A stretch of 64,000 nucleotides of DNA from a virus. The notes beneath the pieces are model-generated. The model was not told the origin of the DNA, searched no databases, and saw only the letters and a program-made list of their open reading frames with translations. The stretch spans positions 1-64,000 of IMG/VR virus record IMGVR_UViG_3300018418_000009. One strand, written 5' to 3'. Position numbers and translations under genes: made by a program. Below are positions 7,655-14,715 of the stretch, in pieces (position 1 is the stretch's first letter; each line of letters opens with the position of its first letter).

Positions 7655-8132
7655 ATTTCTTAGCTTTCTTTTCAGCCATATTCCATTTCAGTTTACTTAC
7701 TCTGTCTTTAAACGTTATACCTTGTAGATGATCATATTCATGTAAAAAACATTTTGCACTATAGCCGCCTATCTTTGCTTGTTTTAATTTTAAGTTTTCA
7801 TCATAAAATTGTACAAGTATTTCTTTTGGCCTAGTAACCTTTACAAATATATTAGGAAAACTTAAACACCCTTCAACATCAGTTACAGTATCTTTTGTAT
7901 GTTGCAGGACTACAGGATTAATATGTATAGTAGCATTTTCTGCCGTGTCACCCATAACAAAAACTTGTCCATCAAACTCTACTTGATTAGCCGCAAGTCC
8001 GATGCCGTTATTGTCTAGCATAATTTGCACCATATTATCTTTTAATTCTTTGGGGTCTACTTCAGGATTTTCTAAATTAAAATCTTTTACTTTTTTATTT
8101 AAAAAATCATTTGGGTAATATATTAAGTTCAT
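7632..8132 (-). CDS. def: Peptide deformylase
   Basis: A 166-residue Fe(II)-type deformylase that removes the formyl group from nascent N-terminal Met. All three signature motifs are intact: GIGLAANQ (43-50), EGCLSFP (87-93, metal-binding Cys) and HEYDHLQG (131-138, two His ligands and catalytic Glu). Length fits bacterial and phage enzymes. Phage-borne deformylases are well known in marine T4-like phages and are thought to support host organelle-like or rapid protein synthesis. It overlaps its upstream nucleotidyltransferase gene by 4 nt. Confidence 0.95.
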   Translation of the reverse strand: MNLIYYPNDFLNKKVKDFNLENPEVDPKELKDNMVQIMLDNNGIGLAANQVEFDGQVFVMGDTAENATIHINPVVLQHTKDTVTDVEGCLSFPNIFVKVTRPKEILVQFYDENLKLKQAKIGGYSAKCFLHEYDHLQGITFKDRVSKLKWNMAEKKAKKYEKVQLG

Positions 8133-8485
8133 ATTTGTCCTTGTCTTATTTTGGTTGCACTTATGTTATGTATTTCTTTGCCTAAGTCATGCTGTGTAAA
8201 TGTATACCCTACATCTCGTCCGTAGCTAATATCAACAATGTTAGGCGCCTTCATTACAATATACTCTATACCGTTTTGGTAATCTTCTGCTTCTAATGCT
8301 CTGTCAATATTGCCACGCACTATACGCAGATTAAATGGATTATCTTTATCTTGTGGCATGTCACGTACCATTATACATACTTGACCAATTTCAGCAAGTG
8401 CTTTTTTAAACAGAGCAGTATGTCCATCATGCCATGGTTGCCAACGTCCTAGCATTTGTGCTGTAGGCTTTTTCCAATCAAACAT
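8129..8485 (-). CDS. Nucleotidyltransferase (HxGH/ISATxxR family)
   Basis: A 118-residue adenylyl/cytidylyltransferase-like protein. GRWQPWHDGHTALF carries the HxGH nucleotide-binding motif near residue 19, and ISATKIRQGQI at the C-terminus is the ISxTxxR loop typical of NMN adenylyltransferases and relatives. The frame is open to 8722 but the upstream part is a shadow of the kinase gene. I chose the ATG at 8485, which overlaps the kinase stop by 8 nt. It probably acts together with that kinase on the same nucleotide or sugar-phosphate metabolite. Substrate is unknown; a cytidylyltransferase annotation is common for such phage proteins. Confidence 0.7.
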   Translation of the reverse strand: MFDWKKPTAQMLGRWQPWHDGHTALFKKALAEIGQVCIMVRDMPQDKDNPFNLRIVRGNIDRALEAEDYQNGIEYIVMKAPNIVDISYGRDVGYTFTQHDLGKEIHNISATKIRQGQI

Positions 8486-8903
8486 TGTTTCTTTCCATCC
8501 AAGTTGAAACAACTTCCATAAGTTGTGCATGAGTATCGTTAAACCATTTTGCAACATGGTAATTGCAATGTGCAGGCGGCACAAACATAGTGTTTGTATC
8601 AGGGTATGTGCTTTCTTTAATTGTGTCCATCCATACAGTAAAATCAGCATTGAATTCCATACGTACTTGGTCTGTAGGAGCAACAAAGTCTGCAACAGCA
8701 ATCTGTCCTGCACGTACAACACCGTCAGCTAATAGACGCATACGATACGCTTGTCGCATACGTCCTTCAGGTGTAAAATCCCAGTCGTTATATTTCTTAC
8801 GTATCTCGTCTGCATTTAAATGCACACCTCCAACTAATTTAGTAAAAGGTTTAGCAAGTGTAGTTTTACCACTACCTGGCAAACCAAAAATTAATACTTT
8901 CAT
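8478..8903 (-). CDS. P-loop kinase, adenylylsulfate kinase (CysC)-like
   Basis: A 141-residue P-loop kinase with Walker A GLPGSGKTTLA at 8-18. The following layout resembles APS kinase: VHLNADEIRKKYN (like LDGDNVR), DFTPEGRMRQAYRMRLLADGV (like FS..DR.ENIRRV) and IAVADFVAPTDQVR (like IVSLISPYRxxR). Asp replaces by Ala the usual DGD pattern (NADE), so substrate choice may differ. It pairs with the overlapping nucleotidyltransferase, suggesting a kinase-plus-nucleotidyltransfer pathway. It also overlaps the zinc-finger gene by 4 nt. APS, or another small molecule, is the likely phosphate acceptor. Confidence 0.72.
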   Translation of the reverse strand: MKVLIFGLPGSGKTTLAKPFTKLVGGVHLNADEIRKKYNDWDFTPEGRMRQAYRMRLLADGVVRAGQIAVADFVAPTDQVRMEFNADFTVWMDTIKESTYPDTNTMFVPPAHCNYHVAKWFNDTHAQLMEVVSTWMERNNV

Positions 8904-9586
8904 AATTTACTTTCCTTTGCAACATCTTTTACAAGTTGTACATCATCGGGTTGCCTTTTAAAACGCATCGCCCAATGTTCAGGATCCATTACATCATAGA
9001 TCAAACTTAATTGTTCTGTATTCAATTTATTTAACATCTCTTTTCCGCTAGTGCAATTTAAAACTAGCCAAGGACTTATTTTGCCATCTTTAATATTCCA
9101 AACGGCTCTATTAAGACTAATGTGTTGAAAGTAATGATTCCACGGAGCAGGTTCATTTTCACTTGCCCATTCCATCATTGTTTTAACACTTCTTTCTAGT
9201 GCAGTTGTTACATCTTCTTTTCTAATAAGTTCAACTGCATATTTTTGATACATTTCTTCTCTGCACCAATGATCTAATTTAACATTACTTGTAACAACAT
9301 AATCAATATATTTTTCAGGATACAAAGGCCTTACATTGCTAATAAAACTGCCAAACTTTACAAATGCATTATAAAAACTACTTTTTCTAAAATCAGTATA
9401 AGTTTTATCCTGCTTTGCACCTGCACTTAATCTATAAAATTGATTAAATGCATAAAAGCCTAGCTGTACATGCTTTTCTTTTTCTTGCAATGCTCTACGT
9501 TTTTGCTCACACATATGAGCAAGTAAAGTCTTTTCCTTCATATAAGCACTACCACAGTAATTACATTTAAAAGGTTTATCTGCCAT
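8900..9586 (-). CDS. Conserved zinc-finger phage protein
   Basis: A 228-residue protein opening with a C2H2-like finger: CNYCGSAYMKEKTLLAHMC, where the final ligand is Cys rather than His. The finger is followed by QKRRALQEKEKHVQLGFYAF and a helical domain with many Trp and Tyr. The frame extends to 9655, but ATG 9586 places the finger at the N-terminus and overlaps the preceding gene by only 11 nt. I recall strong homologues across marine T4-like phages, always unannotated. Its place among replication genes suggests a DNA transaction role, such as recruiting a partner to DNA; this is inference. Confidence 0.68.
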   Translation of the reverse strand: MADKPFKCNYCGSAYMKEKTLLAHMCEQKRRALQEKEKHVQLGFYAFNQFYRLSAGAKQDKTYTDFRKSSFYNAFVKFGSFISNVRPLYPEKYIDYVVTSNVKLDHWCREEMYQKYAVELIRKEDVTTALERSVKTMMEWASENEPAPWNHYFQHISLNRAVWNIKDGKISPWLVLNCTSGKEMLNKLNTEQLSLIYDVMDPEHWAMRFKRQPDDVQLVKDVAKESKL

Positions 9587-10289
9587 AGTCGTTGGTCTCA
9601 ATGTAATTTTGTTGTGCCATTTTGTGATGGATAAGTTTCCAGTCGTCTGTTTCATCTAAAATCTTTTCTACTTTATCTACATATTCGATCATTCTGTCTG
9701 TTACAGAAAAATTGGTTTGTTTTAAATATTCTAAATGATGCTTTGGTGTCCAATGAGAATCTTGTTGTTTCTGTACTACAAATTTTTTACTAGGTAATGT
9801 ATTAAAAAATTTTCTAAATGGAATATCAAAATTATTCATTGTATTTAATTGTGGTAAGCTCTGATTATCTACACATTCGATTTCAAAGTCTGGAGCAATC
9901 ATTTTGTAGCTGTATACATTCATATCTAAGTATTGCATTACTAATTTTATATACATTTGCGTATGCCATTCGTAGCTATCTTCATCAAAGCAATATTTGT
10001 TTATTGTATCTTGTACAGCATCATTATTATTTGCTAGGTTTCCTCCTTGATACCAACCTGCACTACCTCTATGAAAATCAAAACGTGTAGGATATGTCCA
10101 TTGTACAATTAGTTCATCTTCGTCAGACATTTTATCTGCTATCTCTATAGCACGATGCATAATTGCATAGTTGCCAAATCCACTTTGCCCCCAATTTTCA
10201 TATTCATCAAATTCTTGGGCAAGTATATCTGCATACGTAGGCCAACAGTATCTAGTGTGACTACAACCTACTACATAAAGTTTACTCAC
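9576..10289 (-). CDS. SGNH-hydrolase-like protein
   Basis: A 237-residue protein with SGNH/GDSL features: block I GCSHTRYCWPTYAD near residue 8 (Ser10 nucleophile), block II NWGQSGFGNYA near 32, VQWTYPTRFD, and a C-terminal DSHWTPKHH carrying the Asp-x-His pair. It is one of three such proteins in the window (others at 22290-23156 and 60978-61838; the last is its closest relative). SGNH enzymes remove or add O-acyl groups on glycans, so a surface-polysaccharide role is plausible. It overlaps probable gp62 by 4 nt and the zinc-finger gene by 11 nt. Substrate unknown. Confidence 0.7.
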   Translation of the reverse strand: MSKLYVVGCSHTRYCWPTYADILAQEFDEYENWGQSGFGNYAIMHRAIEIADKMSDEDELIVQWTYPTRFDFHRGSAGWYQGGNLANNNDAVQDTINKYCFDEDSYEWHTQMYIKLVMQYLDMNVYSYKMIAPDFEIECVDNQSLPQLNTMNNFDIPFRKFFNTLPSKKFVVQKQQDSHWTPKHHLEYLKQTNFSVTDRMIEYVDKVEKILDETDDWKLIHHKMAQQNYIETNDYGR

Positions 10290-10741
10290 AGCTTAACCTC
10301 AATATTATATTCTTTGGCTATCTCTTTTAATTCTTTTTTAGTATGCATTGATGCTAAAATTTCAACTTCTCTTTGTTTCATGTTAGGATAAATTTGTTGT
10401 AATAATTTTACTCCTTGAGCATTTGTTTGTGCATCTTTTTTCTTGAACCCAATCCATTGGTGAAATTGTATTTTTCCTGTGTTTCCTGATTGGCATAATA
10501 ATTGCCATTGAAGTTTAGGATGTTTCGAAACAACCATATAATTTTTGTTATAATATTCATTTGTTTTAAAAACTGCAAGTTCTTGATCCTCTCTATTACC
10601 TTTTACACTAGATACATATCTGTTTAACAGCCAAAAACTAACTTGTTTCTTTTCATCGTCAGATAGTTCGTCCCATACGTTTTTTGCGCCCATATCAACA
10701 GCCGCAAGTATATCCTTTATTGGGAGTTTTTGCTGTGCCAT
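10286..10741 (-). CDS. 62: Probable clamp-loader small subunit (T4 gp62-like)
   Basis: A 151-residue protein whose layout matches cyanophage gp62: PIKDILAAVDMGAKNVWDEL at the start, a SFWLLNRYVSSV segment, TNEYYNKNY, KHPKLQWQLLC, FHQWIGFKKK and a helical tail (MHTKKELKEIAKEYNIEV). In T4, gp62 combines with gp44 to load the gp45 sliding clamp. Gp44 and gp45 are not in this window, so the assignment rests on resemblance only. It overlaps the KdsB gene by 25 nt and the SGNH gene by 4 nt, mixing replication with sugar genes in one operon. Confidence 0.65.
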   Translation of the reverse strand: MAQQKLPIKDILAAVDMGAKNVWDELSDDEKKQVSFWLLNRYVSSVKGNREDQELAVFKTNEYYNKNYMVVSKHPKLQWQLLCQSGNTGKIQFHQWIGFKKKDAQTNAQGVKLLQQIYPNMKQREVEILASMHTKKELKEIAKEYNIEVKL

Positions 10742-11400
10742 TTATCAACATCCTTTGGTTCGTTTATTTCTACACCATTAAAGTATACACTCGAACAGCC
10801 TATTTGCCAACCATTTTTTAACCATCGTAGCTGTTCTAATTTTTCAACTTGTTCTTCTTGTTCTACTTCATACGTATCATAAAATTCTAACGGATTACGT
10901 TTATACCCGTAAACGCCTAGATGCCATTCACCGTAGCCTGTCATACCTCTGCCAAACCAAAGAGCTTGATCTCCTGCACGTACCATCTTAACACTGTTAG
11001 GATCATTTTGCATTTCCTTTGGCATTTCAGTGTACACAGTGCTTATAGGATAGTGCTTGAGCCATTCAATACAACGGCTTATTATTTGTTCTGTTACATC
11101 TGGCATATCACCTTGAACATTTACAAATTGATCGTACTCTTTAAGCACATCCCATTTGTTTACTGCACCTGTACATCTTTCAGTACCGTTGTCGTATTCT
11201 TCATTATCTAAATAGCAATTTGGTCCAATTACATTATAAATGCGTTGGTCATCTGTAAGAACGTAAGTATCAATACCAGTTGACTTACATGTGTTGTATA
11301 CACGCTTTATCATTGGTACGCCACCTAGCTCAACTAATGGCTTACCTTCAAATCGTGTGCTTCCGTATCTAGCCGGAATAAGAATAGCGGTTGATGTCAT
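10717..11400 (-). CDS. kdsB: CMP-KDO synthetase (KdsB)
   Basis: A 227-residue cytidylyltransferase that activates KDO with CTP for LPS or capsule assembly. The N-terminus has the signature IPARYGSTRFEGKPL (8-22) and GVPMIKRVY. VNVQGDMPDV near 93 corresponds to the VNVQGDEP motif with metal-binding Asp, and TYEVEQEEQVEKLEQLRWL matches the family TE..E..EKLEQLR region. It is slightly shorter than E. coli KdsB (248). It overlaps kdsA upstream by 32 nt, so the two consecutive pathway enzymes are coupled. KdsC phosphatase and KdsD isomerase are not in the window and may be host-supplied. Confidence 0.9.
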   Translation of the reverse strand: MTSTAILIPARYGSTRFEGKPLVELGGVPMIKRVYNTCKSTGIDTYVLTDDQRIYNVIGPNCYLDNEEYDNGTERCTGAVNKWDVLKEYDQFVNVQGDMPDVTEQIISRCIEWLKHYPISTVYTEMPKEMQNDPNSVKMVRAGDQALWFGRGMTGYGEWHLGVYGYKRNPLEFYDTYEVEQEEQVEKLEQLRWLKNGWQIGCSSVYFNGVEINEPKDVDKWHSKNSQ

Positions 11401-12142
11401 CGATTACCCTTTCAAAGTCTTGTAGTTTTAACATGTTAGGACCGTCACTTGGTGCATTGTCCGGATCGGCATGTACTTCTAAGAAGAAGTTTTTTATACC
11501 AAGTGCAGATGCAGAGCGAGCCATCCCAGGAACATACCCACGGTTACCGCCGCTACTATCGCCCATTCCTCCCGGTTTTTGAACCGAATGGGTAACATCA
11601 AAAACAACAGGAACATTATAGGTATCAAGCAGATACTGCAAGCCAGTGAAATCAACGACCAAAGTATTATATCCAAAACTTGTTCCTCTCTCTGTTATCC
11701 AAATTTCTTTTGCACCTTCTGTTTTACTTAGTATACCTTTGACATCCCACGGTGCAAGGAACTGTCCTTTTTTAATATTGACTATTTTATTTGTTTTACA
11801 TGCGGCTTGTATTAAATCTGTTTGTCTGCACAAGAATGCAGGAATTTGTAAAACATCTACACATTCTTCGTAATATGCCGCAATTTTTAAAATTTCATTT
11901 TGGTTGTGTACATCAGTTAAAGTTTGTACACCCAGCTCGTCTTTTAATATAGCAAAATCTATCATAGTATTTTTTAAACCAACACCACGTTTGCCCTTTA
12001 CATTTGTTCTGTTTGCTTTATCAAAACTAGCTTTGAATACATATTCTATATTGTGTTTATCGCATACACGTTTACACTCTTTAGCAATTTCATAACTTTG
12101 TGCCAGTGTTTCGTGTTGACATGGTCCTGCAATTATTCTCAT
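11369..12142 (-). CDS. kdsA: KDO-8-phosphate synthase (KdsA)
   Basis: A 257-residue TIM-barrel aldolase condensing arabinose-5-phosphate and phosphoenolpyruvate to KDO-8-P. Motifs include IAGPCQHE at the start, FKASFDKANRT (36-46), LTDVHN, NIKKGQFLAPWD, ERGTSFGYNTLVVD and the C-terminal VFDVTHSVQKPGG with GNRGYVPGMARSA. HADPDNAPSDGPNML follows as in bacterial enzymes. A few residues are missing from the N-terminus compared with E. coli (284). It is followed directly by KdsB. The pair would supply CMP-KDO to putative KDO transferases encoded downstream (17-25 kb). Confidence 0.93.
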   Translation of the reverse strand: MRIIAGPCQHETLAQSYEIAKECKRVCDKHNIEYVFKASFDKANRTNVKGKRGVGLKNTMIDFAILKDELGVQTLTDVHNQNEILKIAAYYEECVDVLQIPAFLCRQTDLIQAACKTNKIVNIKKGQFLAPWDVKGILSKTEGAKEIWITERGTSFGYNTLVVDFTGLQYLLDTYNVPVVFDVTHSVQKPGGMGDSSGGNRGYVPGMARSASALGIKNFFLEVHADPDNAPSDGPNMLKLQDFERVIDDINRYSYSG

Positions 12143-12396
12143 TCTCCGTCCTTTACAATATAATATATGTCTAACAACTTTTGCATTTGTTTTTTCAAAG
12201 TTACATGCTTGTCTGCTAATAACATCATATCTTGCCAGTCACTGTAGCTAAACAAACAACCTTGTTCTTTTTGAACTGCGTCTGCGTCTCCGCCTATTAT
12301 CCAACGTTCTATTTCAGGTTTGTCGCGATAACGAGCGTACACAACACCGTTGGCACGCTCGTATATCAAGGGTTCATTGGGCAATAACTTACCCAT
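12139..12396 (-). CDS. Conserved small hypothetical protein
   Basis: An 85-residue protein beginning MGKLLPNEPLIYERANGVVY. It contains YARYRDKPEIERWIIGGD and a helical C-terminal half (MMLLADKHVTLKKQMQKLLDIYYIV). I recall similar unannotated proteins in cyanophages. It overlaps kdsA by 4 nt and begins 3 nt after the VUT transporter gene, so it is a member of the same operon. No function can be given. Confidence 0.62.
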   Translation of the reverse strand: MGKLLPNEPLIYERANGVVYARYRDKPEIERWIIGGDADAVQKEQGCLFSYSDWQDMMLLADKHVTLKKQMQKLLDIYYIVKDGE

Positions 12397-12399
12397 AAA

Positions 12400-13071
12400 C
12401 TATGCTTTCTTTTTCCTACCACGTTTAGGTTTAACTTCATCTTTTAAGACTAAAGCATCAACACCAAACTTATTTTTTAATGTGGCAAGTAACACACCGT
12501 ATGCTGGAAGGAATACAATTAAACCTACAACAATTTTAGTTAATGTGTTATTAAATGCTACACCGTGTACCCAAGGTGCTGGGTAAAACGCTGTGTAAAA
12601 GAATGCGTAAGTATCGATGATATTTGCGGCAATAGTTGAAATTGCTGGTGCCGCCCACCATGCTTCCGTATACTTTTCTCTAATGTGTTGAAATACATAT
12701 ACATCAAGCATTGTACCAATTGCATAAGCAACACCTGAAGCAATACCTACTCTGTAAGCATGTTCATCGCCTAGTGCTAGTAGTACAAGTACTGAAGCAA
12801 TAATCGCAGGAATAATAGCCATAGCTACTACAGCACGACCTGCTTCCTTACCAACTAAACGTACAGTTAAGTCAGTTGCAACTACAACAATCGGAAATGT
12901 AAATGCGGCCGCCGCAAGTGGAAACTCACCAAACAATGGTAAGTCTGCGCCAGGAAACACATTAAATCTAATTGTTACTAAGTAATTTGACACAGCAATT
13001 ACAAGCGTATGTAAAATTACTAAATTGCGAACAAGTGTCTTATCAACACCGTCTAAAAGTTTTTGGAACAT
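12400..13071 (-). CDS. VUT/YhhQ-family membrane transporter
   Basis: A 223-residue integral membrane protein with about six hydrophobic helices. FPIVVVATDLTVRLVGKEAGR is the characteristic VUT/YhhQ loop (FPltyi.tDl..e.yG...ar), and ISTIAANIIDTYAFF resembles the later conserved S...D..iF segment. YhhQ of E. coli imports queuosine precursors (preQ0/preQ1). It starts after a GGGAGAA ribosome site and lies 20 nt downstream of GTP cyclohydrolase I, the first enzyme of the 7-deazaguanine pathway. That supports a queuosine or deazapurine link. The C-terminus is basic (KPKRGRKKK). Confidence 0.82.
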   Translation of the reverse strand: MFQKLLDGVDKTLVRNLVILHTLVIAVSNYLVTIRFNVFPGADLPLFGEFPLAAAAFTFPIVVVATDLTVRLVGKEAGRAVVAMAIIPAIIASVLVLLALGDEHAYRVGIASGVAYAIGTMLDVYVFQHIREKYTEAWWAAPAISTIAANIIDTYAFFYTAFYPAPWVHGVAFNNTLTKIVVGLIVFLPAYGVLLATLKNKFGVDALVLKDEVKPKRGRKKKA

Positions 13072-13091
13072 ATTTTATTCTCCCTTTGGTT

Positions 13092-13778
13092 TTATTTAGG
13101 TGCAAACTGTTGCTGGAGTTTAATGTTATCCATAAACTCTTTCTTTGTTCCTGCATCGTCTGCGAATGCACCTTTTAACACAGTAGTCTGCGTTAAACTT
13201 GAGTGTGCGCCTATTCCACGGTTTTCACAACAACCGTGTGTTGCTTGGATATATACACCTACATTTTCCGAACCTGTAGCTTGCATGATTTCTCGTGCAA
13301 TGTCCATAGCAAGTTCTTCTTGTAGTGTACCACGTCTTGCACACCATTGTGCTAAACGTGTATACTTGCTTAATCCAATTAAAGTATCTGCCGCAATAAT
13401 ACCTATATAAGCTACACCGCTAACTGGTTGATGATGATGCGAACACATTGATTTGAGTTCGCTTCTTACAACTAACATTCCTTTATAAGGATCGTTTGTA
13501 ACATTTGGAAATGCAGTAGCATTAGGACGTACATCATATCTACCACTCATAATTTCATTAAAATACATTTTTGCTAGACGTCTTGCAGTGTCTTGTGAAT
13601 TAGGATCATTCTTACGATCTATAACTAAACAGTCTAGTACATTTTCAAATGCTTTAGTTGCTTCTTCAATTAGTTCTTCTTTATCGCCTTTTTGCATAAC
13701 ATAAGAGATATTGTCTCCTGCCCAATAGCGAATACCTTCTTCTTCAAGGCGTGTTCTTAGTTGTAAACTTTTGCTCAT
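13092..13778 (-). CDS. folE: GTP cyclohydrolase I (FolE)
   Basis: A 228-residue enzyme converting GTP to dihydroneopterin triphosphate, the entry to folate and to 7-deazaguanine synthesis. Hallmarks are ELKSMCSHHHQPVSG (zinc Cys and the His triplet), IGLSKYTRLAQWCARRGTLQEEL, and THGCCENRGIG carrying the second zinc Cys. Length equals bacterial FolE (~222). It has its own sigma70 promoter (13820-13848) and a short leader with GGAGAAA before the ATG. Marine phages carry folE, sometimes with queC/D/E for DNA modification; those partners are not in this window. Confidence 0.95.
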   Translation of the reverse strand: MSKSLQLRTRLEEEGIRYWAGDNISYVMQKGDKEELIEEATKAFENVLDCLVIDRKNDPNSQDTARRLAKMYFNEIMSGRYDVRPNATAFPNVTNDPYKGMLVVRSELKSMCSHHHQPVSGVAYIGIIAADTLIGLSKYTRLAQWCARRGTLQEELAMDIAREIMQATGSENVGVYIQATHGCCENRGIGAHSSLTQTTVLKGAFADDAGTKKEFMDNIKLQQQFAPK

Positions 13779-13819
13779 ATTTGTTTCTCCGAGTTATCGA
13801 CGTGGATGTCGTTCATTAT

Positions 13820-13848
13820 AATATACAACATATTTAGGTTAATGTCAA
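13820..13848 (-). promoter_or_regulatory. Sigma70-type promoter of folE
   Basis: TTGACA (13843-13848), 17-nt spacer, TATATT (13820-13825) on the minus strand, with an overlapping TATAAT 5 nt downstream. The predicted start leaves a leader of roughly 35 nt containing a GGAGAAA ribosome site, so unlike several others this promoter is not leaderless. The -35 box overlaps the last codons of the cupin gene. Confidence 0.78.
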
Positions 13849-14198
13849 GAAGTTTTTGTTCCAACTGTACGCCTAACTATGTCATTATGGTTAAATTCAG
13901 CCCAATAAAGCTCAAATGCAACACCATTTTCTAGTCCTTCGAACTGATGCACTAAGCCTGGTTTAACTTGTGTAAAGTCACCTGCTTCAAGAATAGTTTC
14001 GTCTACTAAACCATCTTGATCTGCTGTTTGCCAAACACGTACAAGCATCTTACCTGACTCTACAAAAAAGCCATTCCATTTATACTTGTGTTCATGTTCA
14101 CTACATTTGAATCCTTTTTTGAATTCAATACGATGGAACTCTAGTACTCCATTTGCATGGATAAGTTCTGTCTGTCCCCATATCTTGCCTGCTTTCAT
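13845..14198 (-). CDS. Cupin-domain protein
   Basis: A 117-residue single-domain cupin. KKGFKCSEHEHKYKWNGFFVESG fits cupin motif 1 with His and Glu ligands (SEHEHK...E), and GDFTQVKPGLVHQFEGLENG fits motif 2 with the third His. It resembles sugar-phosphate isomerase/epimerase-type cupins such as the C-terminal half of type II mannose-6-phosphate isomerase. A GGAGAC ribosome site precedes the ATG. It lies between folE and a conserved hypothetical gene. Its substrate is unknown; two other cupins in this window sit in sugar-nucleotide operons. Confidence 0.75.
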   Translation of the reverse strand: MKAGKIWGQTELIHANGVLEFHRIEFKKGFKCSEHEHKYKWNGFFVESGKMLVRVWQTADQDGLVDETILEAGDFTQVKPGLVHQFEGLENGVAFELYWAEFNHNDIVRRTVGTKTS

Positions 14199-14207
14199 TT
14201 TAGTCTC

Positions 14208-14714
14208 CTATATTAGCTGACTGTATTCTATAATTTCACTTTGACGCGAAATGTCTTTTACAAAAAATGCACATTTAGGATTTGGTCCATCTGTGATAGG
14301 TACACTAAGTAACTGTCCGTTTTTCATTTTTGGAAAATACCATTTAACATCATTATAGAAATGTGTAATTTTTATTTCACCAAAGTCCGGAGCATAGCTA
14401 GTTAATGGATTGAATAAAAATGCTTGAAAGCCCCTATCATTTAAACTTGTTAAAGGTAATACTTCCAAATCATTATATGCTTCTCTATCTCCAACTGCTA
14501 CACACCAATCTAAAGGCATTGTTATTTCATGTCCCTTTATATCTAAAACCATTGCTGGTGCACTGAACGATTCTAAAAAAATTAACGGTACATAAAAGAA
14601 ATCTGGATTTTTTGGATCTGAATTATCTAATACACTAAATCTTATATCTTCTTCTAACTGCTCTGGTAAATTTTTTAGATCATAACATGTATTCTCTAAA
14701 GTTAATATTCTCAT
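14208..14714 (-). CDS. Conserved T4-like hypothetical protein
   Basis: A 168-residue protein beginning MRILTLENTCYDLKNLPEQL. The middle reads VLDIKGHEITMPLDWCVAVGD, and later FQAFLFNPLTSYAPDFGEIKI and KWYFPKMKNGQLLSVPI. I recall this as a conserved unannotated protein beside uvsW in marine T4-like phages. It starts 1 nt after the uvsW stop codon, so co-transcription with the helicase is likely. No catalytic motif is visible. Confidence 0.65.
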   Translation of the reverse strand: MRILTLENTCYDLKNLPEQLEEDIRFSVLDNSDPKNPDFFYVPLIFLESFSAPAMVLDIKGHEITMPLDWCVAVGDREAYNDLEVLPLTSLNDRGFQAFLFNPLTSYAPDFGEIKITHFYNDVKWYFPKMKNGQLLSVPITDGPNPKCAFFVKDISRQSEIIEYSQLI

Positions 14715-14715
14715 A

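Noticed and set aside
8486-8722. N-terminal extension of the nucleotidyltransferase frame to 8722
   Set aside because: The extra residues are leucine-rich shadow translation of the overlapping kinase gene, whose own motifs are clear.
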